A DNA stretch of 39,610 bases from Candidatus Fibrimonadaceae bacterium (GCA_031286305.1 JAITUM010000247.1:1-39610); one strand, 5' to 3'; positions 18,339 to 27,539 are shown, counted from the first letter of the stretch. Numbers and translations: made by a program. The notes: a model not told the origin generated them from the letters alone.

Positions 18339-19184
18339 ATGAAATCCATAACCGCAAGCCAATTAAGCAAAGTTTTTCCCAATGGCAAAAGGGCACTGAA
18401 CGCCATAAACCTATCCATTGATGAAGGTGAAATATTTGGTTTTTTAGGACCCAACGGATCTGGCAAAACCACGGCGGTTAAACTTTTAAACGGAATGCTG
18501 CAATTAACCGAGGGTTCGTGCAGTGTTTTTGGTATTGATCCGGCAAGCGCTCCCGAAAAAGTGCATGCGCTAGCTGGCGTGGTTACAGAACACGCTCAGA
18601 TGTACAATAATTTAACGGGCTTTCAAAACCTGTTATTCTTTGGAGAAGTTTTTGGAATCAACATAGACGAAACAAAGCGACGTGCTTTGGAAATTTTGGA
18701 GCGTTTATCACTTTTAGATGCAAAAGATCAAAAACTCCTCGAATACTCCACAGGAATGCGTCAGCGATTATCGCTGGCACGGGCAATGCTTCATCAACCC
18801 AAGGTGCTGTTTCTAGATGAACCAACTTCCGGATTAGACCCGGAAAGTGCGCAAAGCGTAAACAACTTAATCAAAAGCCTTGCTCACGATAAAGGAACAA
18901 CGGTTTTTCTTTGCACCCACCAACTGCGATATGCAGAAGAAATTTGCACAAAATACGGCCTGATTAACGAAGGCAACATGCTTGCCACAGGCTCATTTGA
19001 CGAACTGCACGCGCTTGTCTCCTCCAAACTGATGGTCACGATTAACGCTGATAAATACGAGGTAGATTCACAAGAAGAAATTCCCGCGTTGGTAAAGCAA
19101 ATTGTTGATAGCGGCGGTAAAGTGTATAATGTAGTGGCACGCAAATACTCCTTGGAAGAAATATATTTTGCGTTAAATTTTTAA
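18339..19184 (+). CDS. ABC transporter ATP-binding protein
   Basis: Walker A GPNGSGKTT, signature YSTGMRQRLSLARAM, Walker B VLFLDEPTSGLDP; start at MKSITASQLSKVF. Confidence 0.92.
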   Translation: MKSITASQLSKVFPNGKRALNAINLSIDEGEIFGFLGPNGSGKTTAVKLLNGMLQLTEGSCSVFGIDPASAPEKVHALAGVVTEHAQMYNNLTGFQNLLFFGEVFGINIDETKRRALEILERLSLLDAKDQKLLEYSTGMRQRLSLARAMLHQPKVLFLDEPTSGLDPESAQSVNNLIKSLAHDKGTTVFLCTHQLRYAEEICTKYGLINEGNMLATGSFDELHALVSSKLMVTINADKYEVDSQEEIPALVKQIVDSGGKVYNVVARKYSLEEIYFALNF

Positions 19185-19555
19185 TTGCGTTTCTTCCTGA
19201 AAAAGCCGAGCGTAGCTATATGGATGCTTAAGGCAAGGATTAGAAAGAGCAAGAAGCACACAACCCAAAGAGGCAGAGTTACAAGGTAAATAGTAGAGCC
19301 AATGCTAAGCCACACAAAAAATATGGAAATCAATTTTTGCCTGACCGGAATGGGTTTATTGTTAAGATAGTTTGAAAGATATTTACCAAATACTTTGTTT
19401 TCAAGCAGAAATTTGTGCATTTTTGGCGAACTACGAGCAAATAAATATGCTGCCAACAACAAAAACGGGGTTGTGGGCACAAGGGGCATAACAATGCCTA
19501 TGGAGCCGCAAATAACACAAAGAATGCCAAATGCAGCAAATATTTTTTTTTTCAT
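19181..19555 (-). CDS. YbaN/DUF454 family inner membrane protein
   Basis: GSIGIVMPLVPTTPFLLLAAYLFARSSPKMHKFLLENKVFGKYL. Confidence 0.85.
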   Translation of the reverse strand: MKKKIFAAFGILCVICGSIGIVMPLVPTTPFLLLAAYLFARSSPKMHKFLLENKVFGKYLSNYLNNKPIPVRQKLISIFFVWLSIGSTIYLVTLPLWVVCFLLFLILALSIHIATLGFFRKKRN

Positions 19556-19561
19556 ACTTAA

Positions 19562-20506
19562 TTAATCAAATCCTATAATCATGCGCACGCCGGCACCAAT
19601 GGATTTATCATTGGTTATAATAGCGTTAGCGTTTGCCTCTATACGAAGCATAAAATTGCTCGTGCGTCCTATTAAATACCCAGCAGCACTTTCTATAAGC
19701 ATGCCAACACCGTCTGTGTATTCATCACCGCAATACCAAGATTGAGAGCAATTAATTTCACGCTCCCTTTCGGTAGTCACAAAGCTTGCACCGCCGCCTA
19801 TGTAAAAAGCACTATTTTTATCTGTGAAAGGATAGTAAGCACGAAGCCCAAAGTCAACTATATAATTATGTTCGGAAAATCTCCAATTATAAACAAGTTC
19901 TCCCATAAAAGTTCTGCCATCTATAAAATATCCAACACCAATACCAAATAAATCTTCAAAGTTGCTGAAATAAGAACCTCCAACAGAAACTGTCCAATAT
20001 GTTGAAGTTTTCTTTTTCGTTAAACTCCTTGCATCCGCACTTGATACATCGTAAATAGTTTCAATAGCTGCAAATTTAGGGTCTTGCAAGGTGTTTCCGA
20101 GTTGGCTAAAAATAGGATGCAAGTCGTCTGGAGAATTTGCTTTATAAGCCTTTTTAAAAATATAACTGCTTGAGTTCAAATCCATAAGGCGAGCGCTTAC
20201 CTGCACGGTTTCTCCAAGGCGCGTTAATGTTGTTTGCAACAAGTAAGTGCAGTTGCGGCTCTTAGCCCAATTCACCTGGCGGTTTAAATCATCTGTTGTT
20301 GCGATGGAATCTGCGAGGGGCGACATAAGCAGTTGCCGCGAATTCATTCGTGTTTGCATACTGCCTTGCAATACCCTAACAGAAGATATACCAAAGTCTT
20401 GGTTCATCCCAACAACTTCGAAATTTGGAGCGCATATAGCCTCCGCAGAAAACACCGGCATTGCAAAAGCAACACACGAAACCAAAACGAAAAATACTTT
20501 TTTCAT
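19562..20506 (-). CDS. Secreted/outer-membrane beta-barrel-like protein with CsgG-like N-terminal region
   Basis: Signal peptide MKKVFFVLVSCVAFAMPVFSAEA; ARLMDLNSSSYIF; C-terminal alternating amphipathic strands ending RMIIGFD. Confidence 0.6.
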   Translation of the reverse strand: MKKVFFVLVSCVAFAMPVFSAEAICAPNFEVVGMNQDFGISSVRVLQGSMQTRMNSRQLLMSPLADSIATTDDLNRQVNWAKSRNCTYLLQTTLTRLGETVQVSARLMDLNSSSYIFKKAYKANSPDDLHPIFSQLGNTLQDPKFAAIETIYDVSSADARSLTKKKTSTYWTVSVGGSYFSNFEDLFGIGVGYFIDGRTFMGELVYNWRFSEHNYIVDFGLRAYYPFTDKNSAFYIGGGASFVTTEREREINCSQSWYCGDEYTDGVGMLIESAAGYLIGRTSNFMLRIEANANAIITNDKSIGAGVRMIIGFD

Positions 20507-20521
20507 AATTTCTCCTTGCGC

Positions 20522-20899
20522 TTAATCCCACACACTTTTTGTTTTTTCTTCTTCCACAGCGTCTGGCAAAGCATCCCACGCAGAAGAACCTTCACTACTG
20601 TCAAATTTTATTACTGTTCCAACAGCAGCATGACAAACCTTTATATAGCCAAATACGCTGGTTATAGAAGTATTTCTCAATTGAAAATCCATAATCGCAT
20701 CTCCACCCATTTCCCTTGCTTGGTCCAAAACACCATTATACATTTTCTTAAAATCTGCCCAACAATTTTCAAATTCAGCTTTTCCCAAAACTTTATGAGG
20801 TGGAATAGCGGTTGATTTAGTTGATATTATAGCTTTGCTGTAAGAGCTTGAACATGAGGTTAAAAAAGAAAACGCAAAAATCAGCAAAATATACTTCAT
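20522..20899 (-). CDS. Small putative lipoprotein
   Basis: MKYILLIFAFSFLTSCSSS lipobox; start overlaps the upstream ORF stop. Confidence 0.7.
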   Translation of the reverse strand: MKYILLIFAFSFLTSCSSSYSKAIISTKSTAIPPHKVLGKAEFENCWADFKKMYNGVLDQAREMGGDAIMDFQLRNTSITSVFGYIKVCHAAVGTVIKFDSSEGSSAWDALPDAVEEEKTKSVWD

Positions 20900-21279
20900 G
20901 GTGCACTCCTGAGTTTAGCTGGGGTTCCGGAAATAGTTAAGCAGGAACGATCAAGTATTAGCGGAAGAACACTAATTGAACGCTTGATTTCTACATCTAA
21001 CAAAACATCGGCATTATGTTTTTCTAATATCTTAGCTAACAAGGTCTCTTCAACGGGAAAATTACCGGACAATATAAGGTAAAAAAAGTAGAACCCAATG
21101 CAATCCCTTTCTTCAACAGGACCGCTCACGGGAACATAATACCTGCTGATTTTACTTGTTTGGTCGGAAACAAGCGTGAAAGAGGCTGTACCCGAAGCTG
21201 GTGACCCTGAACTTGAGCATGCATTTAAAAGACAAAGGCAAAATGCCACAGCAGCAAGCTTAAAGAAATTGCTGAACAT
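20896..21279 (-). CDS. Small putative lipoprotein
   Basis: MFSNFFKLAAVAFCLCLLNACSSSGS lipobox; TTTTTCTATATTATCCTC upstream of ATG. Confidence 0.7.
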   Translation of the reverse strand: MFSNFFKLAAVAFCLCLLNACSSSGSPASGTASFTLVSDQTSKISRYYVPVSGPVEERDCIGFYFFYLILSGNFPVEETLLAKILEKHNADVLLDVEIKRSISVLPLILDRSCLTISGTPAKLRSAP

Positions 21280-21411
21280 GAGGATAATATAGAAAAAAGT
21301 ACTGCCAGGTAGCCTCCGGTGGAGGCTCTTTTCACAAAAACAGCGGCTTTTCCTGCGAAAACATCTCCATTTTCAACTCAATCACTAATCTTAATTACTA
21401 TATTACCCGTG

Positions 21412-21720
21412 ATGTCTTCTGAAAAAAATATTCTAATAGAATTTCCTGCCGATAGGGATTATATTCCCTTTATTCAGGTTTTTTTGAAGGATTTCTTAAA
21501 AGATTTTGAATTTGGTGAAGAATTTTCAAAGAAAGCAGCTACCGAATCTTTGCTGTGGTTAAATGCTGTTATTCCAAACGAAAAATTTCTGCATGCCTTG
21601 CCAATTGTATCTTTTAACTGCAAATATTCCGAAAAAGGCATTGAAGTGGAAATACAAACAACAGATGAAAAAACGTTTACAGCATCTTTAGATCGGCAAC
21701 TAACGGAGAAAACAGCATGA
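21412..21720 (+). CDS. Putative degenerate RsbW-like (HATPase-related) regulator
   Basis: MSSEKNILIEFPADRDYIPFIQVFLKDFLKDFEFGEEFSKKAATESLLWLNAVIP resembles the N-terminal part of anti-sigma HATPases; ATGA overlap with the next gene. Confidence 0.5.
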   Translation: MSSEKNILIEFPADRDYIPFIQVFLKDFLKDFEFGEEFSKKAATESLLWLNAVIPNEKFLHALPIVSFNCKYSEKGIEVEIQTTDEKTFTASLDRQLTEKTA

Positions 21721-22517
21721 CTCTTTCCGATGAAGCCGATTTTTTGCTAAAAGGTTTAACCGTTCTTTCTTCGGAGCCCGGGCTTGCAGTTATAAGCGTT
21801 GCAAGCCCCTTGGACATTCCTGCCATTGTTCCTTTTAAAACCGCAGTTGACAGATGCATAGAGAAAGGCAATCTATTTGTAGTAGTGAATTTGGAGAACG
21901 TAAACTTTATGGACTCTCCATTCGTAGGTACTTTGATGGGGTGTCGCAAAACCTTGCAGCAAAAGGGCGGGGACTTGGCAATATGTGCTGCGTCCCAGTT
22001 TTTGCAAGATCGTTTGTCTATAATGGGCCTAGACAGAGTGTTTCATTTTTATGCCTCTCCGCAGTCAGCCATATCAGATTTTCACTTTCTTGGTTCAAAA
22101 GAGCAGTTTTTGCTTGTTCTCCCTTTGCAGAGAAGTTGTGTTACGCTTTTGAGAAGGTTCATTTGCTCCGTACTCACAAAAAAGGGCTTCAAGCCCAAGC
22201 TCATTTTCCACTTGGAGACAATAGTTGACGAGTTAGCAAACAATGCTATTGACTATTCGGATTTAGGCGGCAAAACTTTTTCTGCCAACTTGACCATAAG
22301 CCGAAAAAAAATTGTTTTAATTATCAAAAATTCACGTGGCAAAATGGATAAGGCTGCCATAAATATACTTTTTGATAAATACAAAAATCCCGTAATAAAT
22401 GCAGAATCCGTAAGAGGCAGAGGAATACCTTTGGTTAAAATGCTTTCGAATTCGGTAAATTTAGACGTAAGTCAAACGGAAGTGATTGTACAAGTAACCA
22501 AAATCGTTGAGGTATAG
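21717..22517 (+). CDS. STAS domain fused to an RsbW-like HATPase domain
   Basis: N-terminal FVVVNLENVNFMDSPFVGTLMGCRKTLQQKGG (STAS); C-terminal LIFHLETIVDELANNAIDYSD (N box) and ESVRGRGIPLVKMLSNSV (G box). Confidence 0.78.
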   Translation: MTLSDEADFLLKGLTVLSSEPGLAVISVASPLDIPAIVPFKTAVDRCIEKGNLFVVVNLENVNFMDSPFVGTLMGCRKTLQQKGGDLAICAASQFLQDRLSIMGLDRVFHFYASPQSAISDFHFLGSKEQFLLVLPLQRSCVTLLRRFICSVLTKKGFKPKLIFHLETIVDELANNAIDYSDLGGKTFSANLTISRKKIVLIIKNSRGKMDKAAINILFDKYKNPVINAESVRGRGIPLVKMLSNSVNLDVSQTEVIVQVTKIVEV

Positions 22518-22519
22518 CT

Positions 22520-22921
22520 ATGCTAGACGAAACACTACAAATGACATCTTCACCCATAGCTGAACAGCCCGGCTGTTTCTTGCTTACGCTGGAAGGTGAT
22601 CTGGACAGCTCTAATGCACAGGAAGTGACAAAGTTCGTGCAAAATTTATCTGAAAAGGAAGGTCTAATGCACTTGGTTGCAGACTTTTCAAACCTTCGCT
22701 ACATAAACAGCACCGGATTGGGCACAATATTGAGAATATCAAAGATGCTCGTTGGAAAAAAAGGCACTTTCAAAATAGCCAATCCAAATGACAATGTTTA
22801 TGAAATTATTGAAATTGTAGGCGCAAATAAGCTGCTGGAAGTTTACCCGACCAAGGAAGCAGCTTTGAGTGCATTAGAAGCTTGTCCAATTAGAGAAGAC
22901 GATTTGTCACCAGAAGATTAA
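22520..22921 (+). CDS. STAS-domain anti-sigma factor antagonist-like protein
   Basis: LTLEGDLDSSNAQEVTKFV...LVADFSNLRYINSTGLGTILRISKMLVGKKG; Ser at the phosphorylation position. Confidence 0.88.
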   Translation: MLDETLQMTSSPIAEQPGCFLLTLEGDLDSSNAQEVTKFVQNLSEKEGLMHLVADFSNLRYINSTGLGTILRISKMLVGKKGTFKIANPNDNVYEIIEIVGANKLLEVYPTKEAALSALEACPIREDDLSPED

Positions 22922-22932
22922 ACGGAGTGTTT

Positions 22933-24933
22933 ATGCGCAATATTTTCATAGTTCCCGCTGTTTGCCTAGTTTTACTTGGTTGCAGTTCCACACCTCAAGA
23001 CAAGGCTATTGCAAAAATAGGCAATACCTCGCTGTTCGTATCTGACGCAGAGTTTTTGGCTTCCATAAGACCCGAAACTTCCCGCGATAAAAAAAATATA
23101 AGTTCAGAGCTGCAGCAAACAGCAAACACAAGGCGAATGGCAGAAACCGCCCGCGTTTTGTTTGCCGGCGAGCAAACTTCCATCCAGCAAAATTTGGCTG
23201 AGAGCGAAGACGCAAGGCTTGCTCAAATTTATTCCTATTTCTATTTGCACGCAAACATGGGTCGCACAAACAAAGCATTGCTGGACTATTACGAAAAAAA
23301 CAAAGCGCGATATACGGATTCCGTTTTGCTTTCTTCTCCGTTCATAAATTTGCGCGAAAAAATAGCAGCCGATTTGTTTTTAGAAGAAAACCCGGAGCTA
23401 GCAGCTTTGGTTAATGATGCCAATAGAACAGCCATTATAGATAGCAGCCGCCGTGCAATGCAGTCTGCAGAAGCAGACAGGCTAAAAAAACTTTACAAAG
23501 TTGAGCTTGTGCCAATAGAACCGGCCGGCGCAGAAGAATACTATAAAAATCATCCCGAAGAATTTCAAACAAAAACCACATACAAGTTATTAGCCGTTTC
23601 CGATTCGGATTCCTCTGCACTTGCAGGCAAAATAAGAGGCATTTCTACAAGAGAAGATTTTGCTAAAATAGCCGTGGAAATGCCGATTATTAAACAGGGA
23701 CATGCCATTATGAATATCGGAATGCTGCCCGCTCTTGATACGGAAGTTTCAAAACTGGGTGCAAAAAAAATCACGCCGATTTTGCTGGCACCAAACACGC
23801 AAACATATTATGCGTTTTTCATAGACTCCATTATAGCCCCGCAACTGAAACCTTGGGATAGAGTTAAAAACCTCGCGAAATCCATAATAGAAAGTAAAGG
23901 CGATTTACCGCTTGATTCTTCTGTTGTTTTGGCAACAATTGATGGCAAACCTTTTGTGACTGAAAAAGACATTTTGCAGGAGCAAGAAAATATTCACCCC
24001 ATGCGCCGTGCAATGTTCCGCAGAGCTACCATTTTGGAAAATTTGATTGAAAGAAAAGTTTATGCCAAAGCTGCAAGAGAAAAGGGCTTGGATAAGTCTT
24101 ATGAATATATCGCTTGGACACGTCAATTAACAGACCAGGCTTATGCAAAGGTTTTAACAGATTCGCTTTTGACTTCTACGCTTGGCATTTCGATAGACTC
24201 TTTGAAAGTTGCTTATGAAGCGGAAAAAGACTCGCTGTTTTTGCCAAGGTCTTTTGAAGATTCAAAACTGGATGTAGCCGTTTGGTTAAGTGTTCCCAAT
24301 ATAGCATACAGAAGAGAGTTTGCTTTGAACAAACAGAATTACGGGCAAGTGGAAAATTGGGAGAGTATTAAAAGAACCATTTATAAAAACATAAGGAGCA
24401 GAGAGTTTGCAGACGTTCAGGAACGTGTGCTGGCTAAAAGAATTGTTCCGGCTGTGATTGTAGATACTTCTTGGGGTTTGGAGTTTGCCCCGAATAGTTA
24501 TGCAGAGATTGTTGCACGAGCAAAGGCTGAATATGAGGAACGCAATTTGCAAAAAGCAAAGTCGCTTTGGGAAAGAGCTAGAACCTTATTCCCAGATAAC
24601 GATTCCATACAAAAAAATGTTTCTTTTGAGCTTGCAAATATTTATCAGGAGCTTAGCTTGTATAAAATTGCCGTTGATGAATATAAAGTTTTAACCAGAC
24701 TTTGGCCAAATGAACCGGATACTTACAAAGCGTATTTTATGCAGGGTTTTGTGCTCAGCGAATATGAAAAGAACGATTCCCTTGCTTTGATTGCTTTTGA
24801 AGAAATGCTTGCAAAATTCCCAAACAGCGATCTTTCCGACGATGCAAGAACAATGGTGGAAAACATAAAAAGTGGTGGAAAAGTTTTTGAAGAATTAATC
24901 AAAAGAATTGAAGCTGCTTCAGAAGAAGAATAA
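22933..24933 (+). CDS. Lipoprotein with SurA/PpiD-like architecture and TPR-like C-terminus
   Basis: MRNIFIVPAVCLVLLGCSS lipobox; AIAKIGNTSLFVSDAEFLASI N-terminal chaperone-like segment; C-terminal TPR-like repeats. An upstream GTG at 22927 is possible. Confidence 0.6.
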   Translation: MRNIFIVPAVCLVLLGCSSTPQDKAIAKIGNTSLFVSDAEFLASIRPETSRDKKNISSELQQTANTRRMAETARVLFAGEQTSIQQNLAESEDARLAQIYSYFYLHANMGRTNKALLDYYEKNKARYTDSVLLSSPFINLREKIAADLFLEENPELAALVNDANRTAIIDSSRRAMQSAEADRLKKLYKVELVPIEPAGAEEYYKNHPEEFQTKTTYKLLAVSDSDSSALAGKIRGISTREDFAKIAVEMPIIKQGHAIMNIGMLPALDTEVSKLGAKKITPILLAPNTQTYYAFFIDSIIAPQLKPWDRVKNLAKSIIESKGDLPLDSSVVLATIDGKPFVTEKDILQEQENIHPMRRAMFRRATILENLIERKVYAKAAREKGLDKSYEYIAWTRQLTDQAYAKVLTDSLLTSTLGISIDSLKVAYEAEKDSLFLPRSFEDSKLDVAVWLSVPNIAYRREFALNKQNYGQVENWESIKRTIYKNIRSREFADVQERVLAKRIVPAVIVDTSWGLEFAPNSYAEIVARAKAEYEERNLQKAKSLWERARTLFPDNDSIQKNVSFELANIYQELSLYKIAVDEYKVLTRLWPNEPDTYKAYFMQGFVLSEYEKNDSLALIAFEEMLAKFPNSDLSDDARTMVENIKSGGKVFEELIKRIEAASEEE

Positions 24934-24934
24934 A

Positions 24935-25567
24935 ATGAATTTTCCCAATTGGCTGGTATGGATAGACAAAAATCTTAAATGGCTATCCATACCCAAATTG
25001 CCATTGACCTTAACTTTAATACAAGCTATTGGATTCATTTTAGTTATAGGAAAGCCCGGCTTTGATGAACAGCTTATTCTTGACCCGAGCAAAGTTTTTC
25101 AAGGGGAGATTTGGCGTTTATTTACATTTATAGCAAACCCGCTAACAGAGAGTTTTTTAGTTATCTTTGTGCTTTGGTTTATCTACAATATTTTGCTTTG
25201 GCTGGAAGATGCATGGGGTTCAACTCTTTTAACCGTTTATTTTTTGTTTGCATGGTTCAGCACAATTTTGGCATCTGTGCTAACAGGGATTCCAATTAAA
25301 ACTTTTGTTTACATGGAATGTTCTTTCTTTTTTGCCGTTGCAACAATTAATCCAAACAAAGAAATTTATCTGTTCTTTATTTTGCCTATAGCGTTCAAGT
25401 GGATAGCGTTTTTTGTAGCGGCGGTTTTGTTCATTGTTCCGTTGGTTTTGGGTTCTTATGAAGGTTTGTTTTATTTGACCCTATTCTTTGCAAATTATCT
25501 GTTGTTCTTTGGCAAGCATTACTGGCTTCTTTTCAAAAAGGAGTTGGAGAGGAGAAAAAAGATTTAA
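24935..25567 (+). CDS. Rhomboid-fold-like integral membrane protein
   Basis: Multiple TM segments with VFQGEIWRLFTFIANP; no obvious GxSG/His pair. Confidence 0.55.
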   Translation: MNFPNWLVWIDKNLKWLSIPKLPLTLTLIQAIGFILVIGKPGFDEQLILDPSKVFQGEIWRLFTFIANPLTESFLVIFVLWFIYNILLWLEDAWGSTLLTVYFLFAWFSTILASVLTGIPIKTFVYMECSFFFAVATINPNKEIYLFFILPIAFKWIAFFVAAVLFIVPLVLGSYEGLFYLTLFFANYLLFFGKHYWLLFKKELERRKKI

Positions 25568-26602
25568 GTGTTTCGCATATTCTTTTTTCTTTTTGTTTCG
25601 CTTTTATTTGCATCAGTTCCGCAGATGATTAGCCGGGATATGAGCAAAAGAATTTTGTTTAACAATCCGGATATCAAAACCGATTATTCGCCATTGATGC
25701 TTGAGAAGAATTCTCGTGCGGATTCCCTTTTGCCGGCCCTTAACGGTGACATGGTTTTGGCAGACCTCCTTGCTGCTAATCCGAATTTATGGGGTATAGA
25801 GAACTTGCGGAATGAAACAAATTTGAGCACAAAATTGCATGTGAATATAATTTACATAGATGGCACAAGAGAAGAGGCTTATTGTGATTTTTCAAAAACA
25901 GCCAGCGCGGAAAACTGGGAGTTGTCCATAGGCGTGGACTTTGTGTCTGGCAGTTCAAATTTGGCAGGCATACATATTCAGCAGTGCATAGAGCAGGTTA
26001 GGGATAACATTGGTTATGCAATCCAAGATTCTGCGGGTAAAACTTTGGTTATCCCGCCTAAAAAAATTTTGGAAGAGATTGTAAAAAGTAAAATCCCTGA
26101 AATTATTCCCATAGATTTGCAAATGAAATTATTGAAGGCCCATAGAAGCGTTGCAGAAGACGGTCAGTGCCCGGGTGATATAGATGCCTACCTGATTCTT
26201 TTGGATGTTTGGGGGCAGGTTAAGGATATTGAAATGGATCTTCCGACCATAAGTGATGCTTTGTACAGGGAAACCGTGCAAAGTTGTGCGTTTAACAGGG
26301 AGTGGAATAGAAGATACAGCGAAACGGCCACGTTCCGCTGTAATTTGAGCGATATATGCGAATATAACCAAAGCGAAGACGGCAAAACTTTTTGGAGCTG
26401 GAACGCTTCTGAAAACCGCTTGGAGTATGAGCGAAAAAAAATCCTTTTTATCTCTTACGGCAAAAAGAGCATTCACGCTGGCGGCACAATGCTTGATTTG
26501 CGTATAACTCCGCTTTCGTCGAGGCTTTTTTTAGAGAGTTACTTAAACTTAAAAGGCGAGCCTATGAGTTTGGGATTAATAATAATTGGGGAAGAGATAT
26601 AA
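25568..26602 (+). CDS. Conserved-looking secreted hypothetical protein
   Basis: GTG start; signal peptide MFRIFFFLFVSLLFASVPQ; follows the membrane protein stop directly. Confidence 0.6.
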   Translation: MFRIFFFLFVSLLFASVPQMISRDMSKRILFNNPDIKTDYSPLMLEKNSRADSLLPALNGDMVLADLLAANPNLWGIENLRNETNLSTKLHVNIIYIDGTREEAYCDFSKTASAENWELSIGVDFVSGSSNLAGIHIQQCIEQVRDNIGYAIQDSAGKTLVIPPKKILEEIVKSKIPEIIPIDLQMKLLKAHRSVAEDGQCPGDIDAYLILLDVWGQVKDIEMDLPTISDALYRETVQSCAFNREWNRRYSETATFRCNLSDICEYNQSEDGKTFWSWNASENRLEYERKKILFISYGKKSIHAGGTMLDLRITPLSSRLFLESYLNLKGEPMSLGLIIIGEEI

Positions 26603-26699
26603 GGGTAAAGTATTTACTAAAGTAATCAATGACTTACTCAATGTTTACCCGCGCTTCGCACGGTTCACCAGCGAAATGCAAAGCGAGGTTCAGACAGAA

Positions 26700-26763
26700 A
26701 GCAATGTAAAAACGCTGGATTTATGTTCTCGATTTACGAGTGGCTCTTCTTTTTCGACCATAA
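26700..26763 (-). pseudogene. N-terminal head of an Rpn-family protein
   Basis: Minus strand MVEKEEPLVNREHKSSVFTLLSV*; matches the head remnant at 6617..6727. Confidence 0.65.
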
Positions 26764-27018
26764 CTGGTTCTCCTATTTAAGTGTACACTCTGTTAGACGG
26801 AAAAAACGGGAAAAATAATTTTAAAAATGCAAAAAAAATGCAAAGTGTAACTATCTGTTGTCATTTGCTGTGATTTTGGGCTAATTTCGTCGTTTTATTT
26901 GATAATTGTAAAAACAATGGTTTTTGCACTCCCCACTCCCCGCGGTTTACGGCGTATAGCGCCACGGCCAAAAAATATCTTGCAATTTATGCCTAAGCTA
27001 TTATAATAGGTCAGTTGT

Positions 27019-27090
27019 TGGGGTGTGGCGCAGCGGTAGCGCAGTTGACTGTTAATCAATTGGTCGTTGGTTCGAATCCAACCACCCCTT
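27019..27090 (+). tRNA. tRNA-Asn(GTT)
   Basis: D-stem GCGC/GCGC, anticodon arm GTTGA-CTGTTAA-TCAAT, T-arm GTTGG-TTCGAAT-CCAAC, 6-bp acceptor GGGGTG/CACCCC. Confidence 0.93.
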
Positions 27091-27190
27091 CGCACTTTGT
27101 GCTTTGGGTGGTCTTAATACGCATCCGAGCCATAACAGCAGTAAAAATATCCTCATGCGTGACAAATGCAAGAAATTTCTATTTAGCATG

Positions 27191-27218
27191 AAAAAAGCCG
27201 GGCTTGCCCGGCTTTTTT
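27191..27218. terminator. Bidirectional intrinsic terminator
   Basis: aaaaaagccgggcttgcccggctttttt. Confidence 0.85.
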
Positions 27219-27220
27219 GT

Positions 27221-27517
27221 TCAGCAACTGTAAAAATAAGTCGTGTCTATGTTATAGGTGCAGGTGCCGTCAATCCTGTAGCAATTTCTGGCGCTTTCAT
27301 ATCCGATGCATGCCAAAGCGAACTGGTTTCCGTTTTTGCGGGCGAATTCGCCGGTCCTGGCGAATTTGGTCAAATCCACGAAGCCTGTGTTATGTTTGCT
27401 GCGGACTGCGAAGTCATCTGGGCCGATGGTAACGCCTGCTGTTGCGCTTTTGCCGAAGACCCATACCGACAGCAGAAAACCGACAAAACCGAAAATTTTC
27501 TTTGTTATACGTTTCAT
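27221..27517 (-). CDS. Small secreted hypothetical protein
   Basis: MKRITKKIFGFVGFLLSVWVFGKSATAG signal peptide; stop directly abuts the terminator. Confidence 0.5.
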   Translation of the reverse strand: MKRITKKIFGFVGFLLSVWVFGKSATAGVTIGPDDFAVRSKHNTGFVDLTKFARTGEFARKNGNQFALACIGYESARNCYRIDGTCTYNIDTTYFYSC

Positions 27518-27539
27518 CTTGATGCCTTAAAGTTTGAGT

